Virus record (IMG/VR): IMGVR_UViG_3300034236_000033
Location: 1 to 25,882 of that record
Length of the DNA stretch: 25,882 nucleotides
Reading direction: 5' to 3' (one strand)
From: a virus
The translations under genes and the position numbers were made by a program. The notes beneath the pieces were generated by a model that was not told the DNA's origin, did not search any database, and was given only the letters and a program-made list of their open reading frames with translations. Positions 6,969 to 13,962 of this stretch are shown in pieces (position 1 is the stretch's first letter; the number at the start of each line of letters is the position of its first letter).

Positions 6969-6988
6969 GCTTTAGATCAAGCCAGAGG

Positions 6989-7528
6989 TCATTCAACGTG
7001 CTGCCATTGTTCCCCACGGGCAATGCGGGCGACTTGTTGTCGGGATATTCCGAGGTCGGATGCAATACGGGTGAAGGATTCATCTGCTGCTCTCCGTCGA
7101 ATTTCTCTGACTTGATCGGCTGTAATAACCGCCTTGTTACTATTCTCACCATGCACTTGAGTGCCGTGTAATTTTCGATCTGCTGCGTTGTTTACTGGTG
7201 TGTCCCAACGAAGATTGTCCAACCGGTTGTTACTCGGATCACCATCACCGTGACAGCCTTCCATTTCTGGAGAGGGCCGCGGACCAACAAAAACACTGAG
7301 TACAGTGAGGTGTAGATAGACGGTCTTCTTGCTCCCGTCTTTGCTCAACGTGACGCTACGATAGCCGCCACGCTTCGCATTAATATGTGGTGTCAGCACC
7401 AGGTCAGGCATGTACCGCAGCCCTCCCCGGTTGTTGCTGACATCACGGCCGACCGATCGGATCTGACCGAGGTTAGACACCTCATACAGTCCTTCATAGT
7501 CAGGCACGGGACGCCAGATTTCATTCAT
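6989..7528 (-). CDS. HNH homing endonuclease with NUMOD4 domain
   Basis: This encodes 179 residues. NUMOD4 occupies the N-terminus (EIWRPVPDYEGLYEVSNLG, residues 3-21). The HNH nuclease core follows, with H73 in YLHLTVLSVF, then the segment around GCHGDGDPSNNRLDNLRW (91-108) containing H93 and the Asn residues. The C-terminal ~45 residues (ITADQVREIRR..., LGISRQQVARIARG) form a helix-turn-helix DNA-recognition region. Such free-standing endonucleases cut sequences in genomes lacking them and spread by repair. It starts three bases after the stop of the ribonucleotide reductase gene and is probably coupled to it, with only a weak Shine-Dalgarno inside the reductase 3' end. The reductase reading frame is intact, so this looks like a selfish gene inserted just behind it rather than an intron. 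Confidence 0.9.
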   Translation of the reverse strand: MNEIWRPVPDYEGLYEVSNLGQIRSVGRDVSNNRGGLRYMPDLVLTPHINAKRGGYRSVTLSKDGSKKTVYLHLTVLSVFVGPRPSPEMEGCHGDGDPSNNRLDNLRWDTPVNNAADRKLHGTQVHGENSNKAVITADQVREIRRRAADESFTRIASDLGISRQQVARIARGEQWQHVE

Positions 7529-7531
7529 GGC

Positions 7532-10132
7532 TTAGGAGTCCTTGACGTTGGCACCAAAGTTGATTGGGCATGCTCCAGATGCACAGTCAACGTGTTCCAT
7601 GCCTACTTCTTCTTGAATATCACCAGCTTCTTCGTCTGCTTTGATGGCCGCAACAATGGCTTCAAAGCGAGCTTTGGTTACAGGTTCTTCGGGAAGATAC
7701 TCGTAGGCTGACGTGTCTGACTGTGGCATAACGCTGCAGCAGCGAATGGTCGACTGCCCTTCCATCAAGGTCCGCATGAACTCAGGAAATCCTGTGTCCT
7801 GTGGCTTGTACTTCAGGGTGTAGCTGACCTGGTTGCCGGTGTCGCGTAATGGGGTCACGCCGTCTTCTTCCATACCGACAATCCAATACTTCTCTAACAG
7901 ACGAAGGTACTGGTACTGCTCTTCAGGAGTAGCGTCGCCGGCGAATACCAGCTTGTCACCCATGCCCAGCGTGGAGATCGTTGGAATGGTTGGGAATCCT
8001 ACGATAGTGGTGCCGTTGTACGACTGCAGCTTGCGGATTGGGTAACCCATGGTACGGTAGGTTTCAATCAGCGGATCATCATTGCGGAACTGAACCCAAC
8101 GCAGGTATTCACCCATAGATGGGAGATGCGCACCTTCAGTCAGTCCGAAAAGCTTAGACGTCGTGCCGGCCGGCTTCATAGTCGTATCGGTATGTGGACA
8201 AACCACACCAATCAACTTGGAGTAGAACAGCGCTTCATCTTGCACAGCACGCTTGAAGCGCGACAGCATTTGCCAGAATGGTTGTGAGATTTTTTCATCA
8301 ACCAAATCCTTCCAGCCGAAGCCAAAGCGTGCCCAAGCGTATTCGTGCAAGCCGGTCATGCCGACACCGATACGATTGGTACGTGCTACTTCTTTGCCAT
8401 ACATGCTGTCCATCAGGTTGGTTCTGATGAGAGCACGAGTGGCCACGCGGAATGCATCTTCTGCATCGAAGTCCACGTTGTTCCAGTAGTCGATCCACGC
8501 TTCTTCTGTGGCACCGACAGGTGGTTTGGTGTAAGCCGTACCAGCATGGAATGGCACCACATCAGCGATGACGCAGTACGCACCAAGCAGGTTCAGTACA
8601 ATCTCACCGCATGGATTGGTGATGACTTTGTACTGCATGCGTGACCAGACTTGAGCCAGCACACGACTGAGTTGTTTAGCTTCAGGTGACAGCTTGTACT
8701 TCTTGGATTCAGCGAATTCGCCATCAAGCAGGTTTTCGCTACCTTCACCGTTCCATGTCAGCCGTTCTACAGTGATAAAGCCAGGCTCACCAGTGCCGTC
8801 GTTATAGGATGCCTCACAAGATGCCACAAATACCTTCCAAGCATGAATTTGCGTGTCATTGAAACAGTCCTTTCCAATCAGTTTATGGAAACCACCTTTA
8901 TCAATCAATTCATAGCCATTGACCTTCATCAAGGCAGCTACGTGCTTGACGTTATCCCAGAATTCCATATCGACCATGACCGAGTTGTTACTCGACCAGA
9001 GGAAGCCTCCACGTTTCAGCTCGATAAAGCCGAAAATGGATTTGTCTTTCCAGAATTTGGTAGCCATGCGGGCAGCACGACGTGCACCACCTACCAAGAC
9101 GCATTCTGCTGCGTAGTGATCGGCATACATCGTTGCACGCCATGGTTCCATGCCAGCGTCACGCAAATTAGCGATCTTGTCGATGGCCGTCATGATAGGG
9201 CCAGGCCCAGATGCTGGACGATCTTGCATACCGGCGATTGGTGAATTACGGGGACGTACACCACTGAAGTCCAGGATCAGAACATCGTTGCGGAAGCAGC
9301 CAGCGAAGGTCATGGTTTCGACTTTTTCAAAGCCCTGTGCCCAGCCCTCACGACTGTCCGGAACGATGAATTCGTGGATGGTTTTGTGTGCATACAGGTG
9401 ACGGGCATCACGAGCAGGTATGGCAGTGATTTCACCTGACAGTACATCTTTGTGCATACCGTCGATGACGCACACCACAGTCGGCATGAGACGCCAATCA
9501 ACTTGCATCATGGCGTCATCGTAACAACGACCTACACCTGAACCATTAAGCAAGAGGTAGAACTCCAGGAAGCTCATGGCCGATGTACTGCAGTTGGTGA
9601 ACACTTCCATGTTCCGAGTTGGCTGCGTTGCATCGCCGTGTTGAAGGTGTCGGCCAGACATCAGCAAGGATGCTTGGCGAAGATGGTGGTGCATGCCGTC
9701 GAACTCGATCGCAAATGCAGCCGGCTCGTTTAACCATTGTTCATTGGTTTGGCGACGGTTCCAATTGGTCCGTGGATCCAGCATTGCATTGCCAGTGGCA
9801 ACACGAGTGGATACGTCAGCCCACTTTTCAATCTCGACGTCAGCAATGACATTGAGGGTTATACCAACGACATCTTGGTCACCTTTGTCGACATGGTATC
9901 CATCAGCACCAGGAGTGATCTTCAGGTTGTTGGATTTGCAGTATGCAGCGACTTGATCATCAAGCGAAGTATCATCGTTGCGTGGGATTTCAATGACTTG
10001 GGTACGGGATGCTGGACGATCAATCTTGCGATTGACTGTGCGGTTGGCCACCGCTTCACCCATACCCTTGTCATAAACACGAGCCTGGACACCTACTGGA
10101 CGACGCCAGGTACTTTGACGGGTTGGTAGCAT
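7532..10132 (-). CDS. nrdJ: Adenosylcobalamin-dependent class II ribonucleotide reductase
   Basis: This encodes 866 residues, comparable with monomeric class II enzymes. It reduces ribonucleotides to deoxyribonucleotides using a thiyl radical generated from coenzyme B12. The active site is visible: C181 in TNCSTSA, the radical cysteine C508 and E510 in NPCGEI, and partner C520 in GAYC. The C-terminal redox shuttle pair is C850-x4-C855 (CASGAC), the same spacing as in Lactobacillus leichmannii RNR. GSGVGR, VGGARRAA and MKPAGTTSKL are further conserved segments. No N-terminal ATP-cone is seen. An insert of ~50 residues (~45-95) lies before the finger region. The phage would thus avoid needing an NrdB radical subunit but needs cobalamin from the host. 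A purine-rich GGAAAGAGAAAG leader precedes the ATG; a terminator hairpin lies upstream. Confidence 0.9.
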   Translation of the reverse strand: MLPTRQSTWRRPVGVQARVYDKGMGEAVANRTVNRKIDRPASRTQVIEIPRNDDTSLDDQVAAYCKSNNLKITPGADGYHVDKGDQDVVGITLNVIADVEIEKWADVSTRVATGNAMLDPRTNWNRRQTNEQWLNEPAAFAIEFDGMHHHLRQASLLMSGRHLQHGDATQPTRNMEVFTNCSTSAMSFLEFYLLLNGSGVGRCYDDAMMQVDWRLMPTVVCVIDGMHKDVLSGEITAIPARDARHLYAHKTIHEFIVPDSREGWAQGFEKVETMTFAGCFRNDVLILDFSGVRPRNSPIAGMQDRPASGPGPIMTAIDKIANLRDAGMEPWRATMYADHYAAECVLVGGARRAARMATKFWKDKSIFGFIELKRGGFLWSSNNSVMVDMEFWDNVKHVAALMKVNGYELIDKGGFHKLIGKDCFNDTQIHAWKVFVASCEASYNDGTGEPGFITVERLTWNGEGSENLLDGEFAESKKYKLSPEAKQLSRVLAQVWSRMQYKVITNPCGEIVLNLLGAYCVIADVVPFHAGTAYTKPPVGATEEAWIDYWNNVDFDAEDAFRVATRALIRTNLMDSMYGKEVARTNRIGVGMTGLHEYAWARFGFGWKDLVDEKISQPFWQMLSRFKRAVQDEALFYSKLIGVVCPHTDTTMKPAGTTSKLFGLTEGAHLPSMGEYLRWVQFRNDDPLIETYRTMGYPIRKLQSYNGTTIVGFPTIPTISTLGMGDKLVFAGDATPEEQYQYLRLLEKYWIVGMEEDGVTPLRDTGNQVSYTLKYKPQDTGFPEFMRTLMEGQSTIRCCSVMPQSDTSAYEYLPEEPVTKARFEAIVAAIKADEEAGDIQEEVGMEHVDCASGACPINFGANVKDS

Positions 10133-10160
10133 ATTATTCTTTCTCTTTCCTGCGGTGACG

Positions 10161-10202
10161 AAAAAAGAGCCGACTACCCCAGGAAATGATGGATAGCCGG
10201 CT
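10161..10202 (-). terminator. Rho-independent terminator between thyX and nrdJ
   Basis: On the minus strand AGCCGGCTA and TAGTCGGCT pair over 9 bp with one G-U wobble (arms 10194-10202 and 10168-10176, 17-nt loop), followed by CTTTTTT. It ends ~30 bases before the nrdJ start, so it could also work as an attenuator for nrdJ. Confidence 0.72.
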
Positions 10203-10220
10203 CGAAGGTGCTGCTTGGAG

Positions 10221-10275
10221 AACTGGTATGTTACCTAGTTTACGTAGTTCCACAAGGAAAATAAATTTCTTGTGG
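10221..10275 (-). other. Two stem-loops in the thyX 3' region
   Basis: The first (10250-10275) pairs CCACAAGGAA with TTTCTTGTGG over ten positions including one wobble, with a 6-nt AT loop. The second (10221-10240) pairs AACT-GGTA with TACC-AGTT around a short loop with one bulged base. Together with the terminator at 10161-10202, they fill the 153-bp gap between thyX and nrdJ with RNA structure. Confidence 0.5.
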
Positions 10276-10285
10276 GCTAGTGTTA

Positions 10286-11284
10286 TCAGGCAATTTCTGT
10301 GCTATAGCACTCGCCGGGGATGAGTTTGCGGTACTGGATCCAACCCTGGAAGTTGCCTGACCAAAATTTACAACTGCGATCCATATGCGTGATACCAGGT
10401 TCCCAAGAATCTGTATCACATGGATAATTGATATCTTTGATGTTTTCATCATCAATATCGATGGTATCTGTCTCCTGCATCGGTGTACCTTGATGTTCAA
10501 AGGCTGAAGCGTGTTTACGTTCACTACCAACCAGTTTGTCGTACACTTCTAGGCTCTTAGTCAGGTCGTAGCCTTCATTACGGTAGCTGACCGCCGCTGA
10601 ACGAGCACAAGATACCTTGATGGCGTTATCAACACCAAGAAAACGTTTAGTGTTTTCACCTTCCATGATGCTGTAACGACGGATACCACCTTCACGACTG
10701 ATATCGATGTAAGGCAAGTGCCATTCGCCCGGCTCTAAGCACTCCGGTGTACTTGCATTCTTGGCTTCACGCATGACACGCGCCAGCTCACGAATGGTCG
10801 GGTCTGCAGCATCGTCGTCACGAAGCCAGAAGAAGTTATCCACTTCGGTAGCCGAAAGGACCGTTTTCTGCATTTGCCAGGCTTCAAGCAAGCGGTTGTA
10901 CACTTGCTTGTGGTAACCGGCGTCGCTGAATGCTTTGGCTACACTAATCATCATTTGTCTGGCTTGACGCCATGCACCCGTCTTAGTAACCAGGACATCA
11001 GGTGTCAGCCATACAGGTGCGTCAAAGTCTTCACCTTTATCCTGCATGCCGGCCTGGTTAGCACCAAACCTTACTGGTTCGCCCTGCAATTGCTCCAGCA
11101 TCTTCATGAACGGTACTGCACGGCTGCTGTAGCTGTTGCGAGACAACTGACGATGTGTGTTGAGCTCTGCCAGAATCAACCTGGGGTACTCAATCTCCCA
11201 AGTGATTAGTTCTTTGCCTGTCGCTGTAATGCTGTGGGCCAGTACCGTCGCTTTAATACCATTCTTACCATGAATAGTGATCAT
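10286..11284 (-). CDS. thyX: Flavin-dependent thymidylate synthase
   Basis: This encodes 332 residues from the chosen start. It makes dTMP from dUMP using methylene-tetrahydrofolate and FAD. The ThyX signature RHR-x7-S is present as T43-H44-R45 followed by S53 (THRQLSRNSYSSR), with the first Arg replaced by Thr; this divergent form is familiar from phage ThyX proteins. GGIRRYSIMEGEN and KVSCARSAAVSYRN are later conserved segments, and residues ~255-285 contain the C-terminal HxSxFEHQ-type active-site segment (HASAFEHQGTP). The frame stays open upstream to an ATG at 11374, but that start has no Shine-Dalgarno and would run through the divergent control region. The Met at 11284 has the purine-rich AGAAAGAAAG before it and begins where similarity is expected. 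This is the first gene of the leftward module. Confidence 0.87.
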   Translation of the reverse strand: MITIHGKNGIKATVLAHSITATGKELITWEIEYPRLILAELNTHRQLSRNSYSSRAVPFMKMLEQLQGEPVRFGANQAGMQDKGEDFDAPVWLTPDVLVTKTGAWRQARQMMISVAKAFSDAGYHKQVYNRLLEAWQMQKTVLSATEVDNFFWLRDDDAADPTIRELARVMREAKNASTPECLEPGEWHLPYIDISREGGIRRYSIMEGENTKRFLGVDNAIKVSCARSAAVSYRNEGYDLTKSLEVYDKLVGSERKHASAFEHQGTPMQETDTIDIDDENIKDINYPCDTDSWEPGITHMDRSCKFWSGNFQGWIQYRKLIPGECYSTEIA

Positions 11285-11307
11285 GTCTTTCTTTCTAAGT
11301 GATTGAA

Positions 11308-11320
11308 CAACAAATTGTTG
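11308..11320. promoter_or_regulatory. Palindromic operator-like site between divergent modules
   Basis: CAACAAATTGTTG is a perfect inverted repeat with 6-bp arms around one central base. It sits 24 bases upstream of the thyX start and 69 bases upstream of the rightward tail operon, a natural place for a dimeric repressor or activator. No regulator gene is visible in the window. Confidence 0.35.
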
Positions 11321-11353
11321 CTCTGTTGGTGGGTTTCCTGTAGGGAATGGTGA

Positions 11354-11359
11354 GATAAT
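11354..11359 (+). promoter_or_regulatory. Candidate -10 element of the rightward tail operon
   Basis: GATAAT preceded by TGA resembles an extended -10 element and lies 30 bases before the first tail gene. No good -35 hexamer is found at the usual distance, so it would rely on the extended -10 or on an activator. Confidence 0.35.
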
Positions 11360-11388
11360 GCACGAAATAAACATGCAACGAGGTAACT

Positions 11389-12978
11389 ATGTCTTGTAAT
11401 GATGGCGTTTGCGGTACAGGTGGTTGGGGTGGACCCAAGCCAGGTGACCCAAGCAATAACAGTGTTCTGAGTGCTACACCAGCGTTCGGCGGCATTGATA
11501 TCAACTGGACCTTCCCTACACTGAATCCGTTTGCAGTTGCGCACACACGCATCTACCGCGCTCTCATTGATGATGTGAACGCAGCTTTAGTGATTGTGGA
11601 TCCGGTTGGTGGATCATTCTACTATGACAAAGTAGGGCCAGGAGTGTTGTATTTTTACTGGATTCAATTTGTCTCGATCAACGGCACTCAAGGTGAGTTG
11701 ATCGGTCCTGCATCGTCTACTGCTCGTGCATCGATCGAACAGACGATCACTGATTTGACAGGGCAGATTGATGCCGGCATGTTGGCTCAAGCGTTGAAAA
11801 CTCAGATTGCATTGATCCCCGCTATTGATGCCAAAATCTTGGAGGAAATCACCAATCGCTTGGCAAGCAATGAAGCATTGGGTAATGCAATCGCTCAAGT
11901 ACAGGGTGTAAATGAAGAGACTCGTGCTTTCATTCTGAATGAAATTAGTCAACGACAGACCGCAGATACAGTACTGATCGAGTCGATTAACACCTTATTT
12001 GCACAGGCCGCGGGGAACGCGGCTGCCATCACTGAAGAACAGACTATTCGAGTAACTAAGGATGATGCCTTAGCATCTCGTATTGATACCTTGGCTGCTT
12101 CAGTGAATGGTGATATCACAGCTGCGATCGCTAATGAACAGATAGTAAGGGCCAATGCAGATACAGCCTTGGCCAGTGATATTTCAACGCTGTACACCAA
12201 GGCAGGTAATAACTTGGCGGCGATCCTAACTGAATCCACAGCACGTAGTAATGCGGATAGTGCACTGGCTACTGACATTACAACGTTGTTTACTAAAGCT
12301 GGTGACAATACAGCGGCTATTCAATCTGAAGCTACAGCCAGGGCAAATGCAGTAAGTGCCGAAACCAATGCACGTAATACTCAGTACGCCGCAGTATCTC
12401 CAGCTATTGCTGCTGCGGTACAGACGGAAACTAATGCTCGTGTTTCGGCCGACAATACACTGTCAAATCAGATCACAACAGCTCAGTCGACTTTAAATGG
12501 TCAGATTTCCGCAGTGCAGACAAATCTGCAAACCAATATCGATACAGTGAATGGTAAGGTCACATCTATTGGTGCTCTCTATACTGTCAAGCTCAATGTT
12601 AATGGTTTGATTGGTGGCTTCGGTGCGTACAACGACGGTAATACCGTGCAGATGGGCTTTGATGTTGATTCATTTTGGGTTGGTCGAACAGGTGCCAACA
12701 TGCGTAAGCCGTTCATCATTTCAGGTAGTGAGACCTTCATTGATGAAGCAGTGATCAACAAGCTTACTTTCAGTAAGCTGCGTGCTGATGACGGCTCTTT
12801 GATTGTGGAAAACGGTAAGGTGAAGGCTACCTATATCGAAGCGGTGAACATTACTGCTACGAGTATCAATGTACAAAATAGTGTGGCTGGTGAGGGCTCT
12901 CTTGTCATGGACAACAACTCCTATCGTTGCTATGACGAGAACGGTACATTGCGTGTTCGTCTTGGACGGCTCCAATGA
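11389..12978 (+). CDS. Tail fibre protein with DUF1983 domain (lambda J C-terminal-like)
   Basis: This encodes 529 residues. Residues 1-25 are a Cys/Gly/Pro-rich start. Residues ~25-115 form a fibronectin-III-like beta domain (INWTFP, TRIYRA, YYDKVGPGVLYFYWIQFV). Residues ~182-310 are four tandem ~32-residue Ala-rich repeats of the form 'I..E...R..AD.ALA..I.TL', probably a trimeric coiled coil or stalk. Residues ~397-490 match DUF1983 (YTVKLNVNGLIGGFGAYND, VDSFWVG, FIDEAVINKLTFSKLRADDG), the central fibre domain at the C-terminus of J-type host-specificity proteins. The large N-terminal hub part of J is missing, so this is a separate fibre gene that should attach to a tail-tip protein encoded elsewhere. 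GAGGT lies just before the ATG. It is the first rightward gene, and its stop overlaps the next start. Confidence 0.85.
   Translation: MSCNDGVCGTGGWGGPKPGDPSNNSVLSATPAFGGIDINWTFPTLNPFAVAHTRIYRALIDDVNAALVIVDPVGGSFYYDKVGPGVLYFYWIQFVSINGTQGELIGPASSTARASIEQTITDLTGQIDAGMLAQALKTQIALIPAIDAKILEEITNRLASNEALGNAIAQVQGVNEETRAFILNEISQRQTADTVLIESINTLFAQAAGNAAAITEEQTIRVTKDDALASRIDTLAASVNGDITAAIANEQIVRANADTALASDISTLYTKAGNNLAAILTESTARSNADSALATDITTLFTKAGDNTAAIQSEATARANAVSAETNARNTQYAAVSPAIAAAVQTETNARVSADNTLSNQITTAQSTLNGQISAVQTNLQTNIDTVNGKVTSIGALYTVKLNVNGLIGGFGAYNDGNTVQMGFDVDSFWVGRTGANMRKPFIISGSETFIDEAVINKLTFSKLRADDGSLIVENGKVKATYIEAVNITATSINVQNSVAGEGSLVMDNNSYRCYDENGTLRVRLGRLQ
11932..12318 (+). repeat. Four tandem ~32-residue stalk repeats in the DUF1983 fibre gene
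   Basis: Repeat units begin at 11932, 12028, 12127 and 12223 (residues 182, 214, 247, 279; unit lengths 32, 33, 32, 32), with degenerate copies continuing from 12319. Each starts with Ile-x-x-Glu and contains 'D.AL...I.TL', and most end in an Ala-rich turn. Confidence 0.75.
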
Positions 12979-13295
12979 GTTACGGTTTACAGATCTACAG
13001 GGCTGATGGTCAGATCCAATTGGACATTTCGGATCGCATCACCAAGCTATATGGGACATATAGTGGCAATGCTAGCCTGGTCAATGGTGCTGCAACGCCC
13101 AAGGTACACTCAGCGTTCATTAGTGTTCCTGGCTTGGTCGATGACGGCTCATGGTATGTAGGTCCACCCCATCTCTCAACAAGTACAACATTCGATTACG
13201 TTGTGTACATCACAAATGGTCAGATCGAGCTGCAGTTGATGTCTAACTCCAGTTCATCCACACTCAGCTTCACTATTTCTGTTTTAAGGGGCTGA
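12975..13295 (+). CDS. Small tail-fibre-associated protein
   Basis: This encodes 106 residues. The N-terminus MSYGLQIYRADGQIQLD has the pattern GL-x6-G-x4-D typical of small proteins found downstream of J-type fibres (DUF6453-like, by recall). The rest is predicted beta-strand with Ser/Thr-rich loops and no membrane segment. Its start overlaps the DUF1983 fibre stop by four bases (ATGA), so the two are translationally coupled and likely assemble together at the tail tip. The next gene contains two further copies of the same opening motif, which suggests a small paralogous family. Function is unknown; a fibre cap or decoration role is inferred from position. Confidence 0.65.
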   Translation: MSYGLQIYRADGQIQLDISDRITKLYGTYSGNASLVNGAATPKVHSAFISVPGLVDDGSWYVGPPHLSTSTTFDYVVYITNGQIELQLMSNSSSSTLSFTISVLRG

Positions 13296-13296
13296 T

Positions 13297-13962
13297 ATGA
13301 CCTTTGGTCTTCGTACATCCAATACCAGTGGATACCCACAGCTCGATGAGAATTTGAGTATCTACTCTCTGCATCAATCAGGGTCATTTGTAACCACTGC
13401 AGGTGGATATGCCCAAGTATCGTTCCCTCAAGTAAATGTTATTCCTCTGGTTTTGGTGAAGTTTGAGAGCACAAATAAGTGGGTGTTAGCACGTATTACC
13501 CGCAGTGGTTTTACTGCACGAGTAGTAGACGGTACCGGGGATAACGGTGTGGTGGGAGTAACTGTTCAATACGCCGTATTTAGTGGTACCGCAGTACTGT
13601 CCAATGAAAAGTATGGACTAAGAATGTACAACTCTGCTGGTGTACTGACGTTCGACTCAGGTCACCCCGCAGTACGCATGTACGCAGCAATCAATACTCA
13701 TCCCTGGCTTACTGGGGGAAGCAGTCGCACTATCTCGTATGGTACGGCCTTAGGTAATCCTTGGTTTCAGTTGCAATCAAAACGACTGGGTATCATCAAT
13801 AATTACGAATACGTTCAAGGCTATCGCCATAACGCCGGCGTCATGCAAACCGCAAGCATCCAGCAGGAACCTGCTGATGAAATCTTGTACGGGATTTCTC
13901 GACCAGGTGGCACATTGCAAATATCTGCTACCTCATGCCTCATCTCTCATGGTGTCTACTAA
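13297..13962 (+). CDS. Two-copy paralogue of the small tail-fibre-associated protein
   Basis: This encodes 221 residues. The protein looks like two fused units: MTFGLRTSNTSGYPQLD at residues 1-17 and YGLRMYNSAGVLTFD at 106-120. Both have the exact GL-x6-G-x4-D spacing of the preceding 106-residue protein. Each unit continues for about 100 residues of predicted beta structure. It lies one base after the upstream stop, with AGGGG as Shine-Dalgarno inside the preceding gene's end. Its stop shares bases with the start of the next gene (TAATG). It is probably a tail-tip or fibre component; the exact role is unknown. Confidence 0.68.
   Translation: MTFGLRTSNTSGYPQLDENLSIYSLHQSGSFVTTAGGYAQVSFPQVNVIPLVLVKFESTNKWVLARITRSGFTARVVDGTGDNGVVGVTVQYAVFSGTAVLSNEKYGLRMYNSAGVLTFDSGHPAVRMYAAINTHPWLTGGSSRTISYGTALGNPWFQLQSKRLGIINNYEYVQGYRHNAGVMQTASIQQEPADEILYGISRPGGTLQISATSCLISHGVY

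Noticed and set aside
6934-7152. Small minus-strand frame overlapping the HNH gene end
   Set aside because: It overlaps the HNH helix-turn-helix coding region in another frame, has no good ribosome site and shows no motif.
7532-10132. Intron or intein in the ribonucleotide reductase gene, suggested by the adjacent homing endonuclease
   Set aside because: The frame is continuous, with all catalytic cysteines in the expected order and no intein splice motifs; the ~50-residue N-terminal insert is too short for an intein.
10286-11374. Longer thyX frame starting at 11374
   Set aside because: The extra 30 residues have no ribosome site, are unlike ThyX, and would cover the divergent control region and overlap the palindrome; the ATG at 11284 is preferred.
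11949-12308. Minus-strand frame of 119 codons inside the DUF1983 fibre gene
   Set aside because: It arises from the Ala-rich stalk repeats read in reverse; the periodic sequence avoids stops on both strands.
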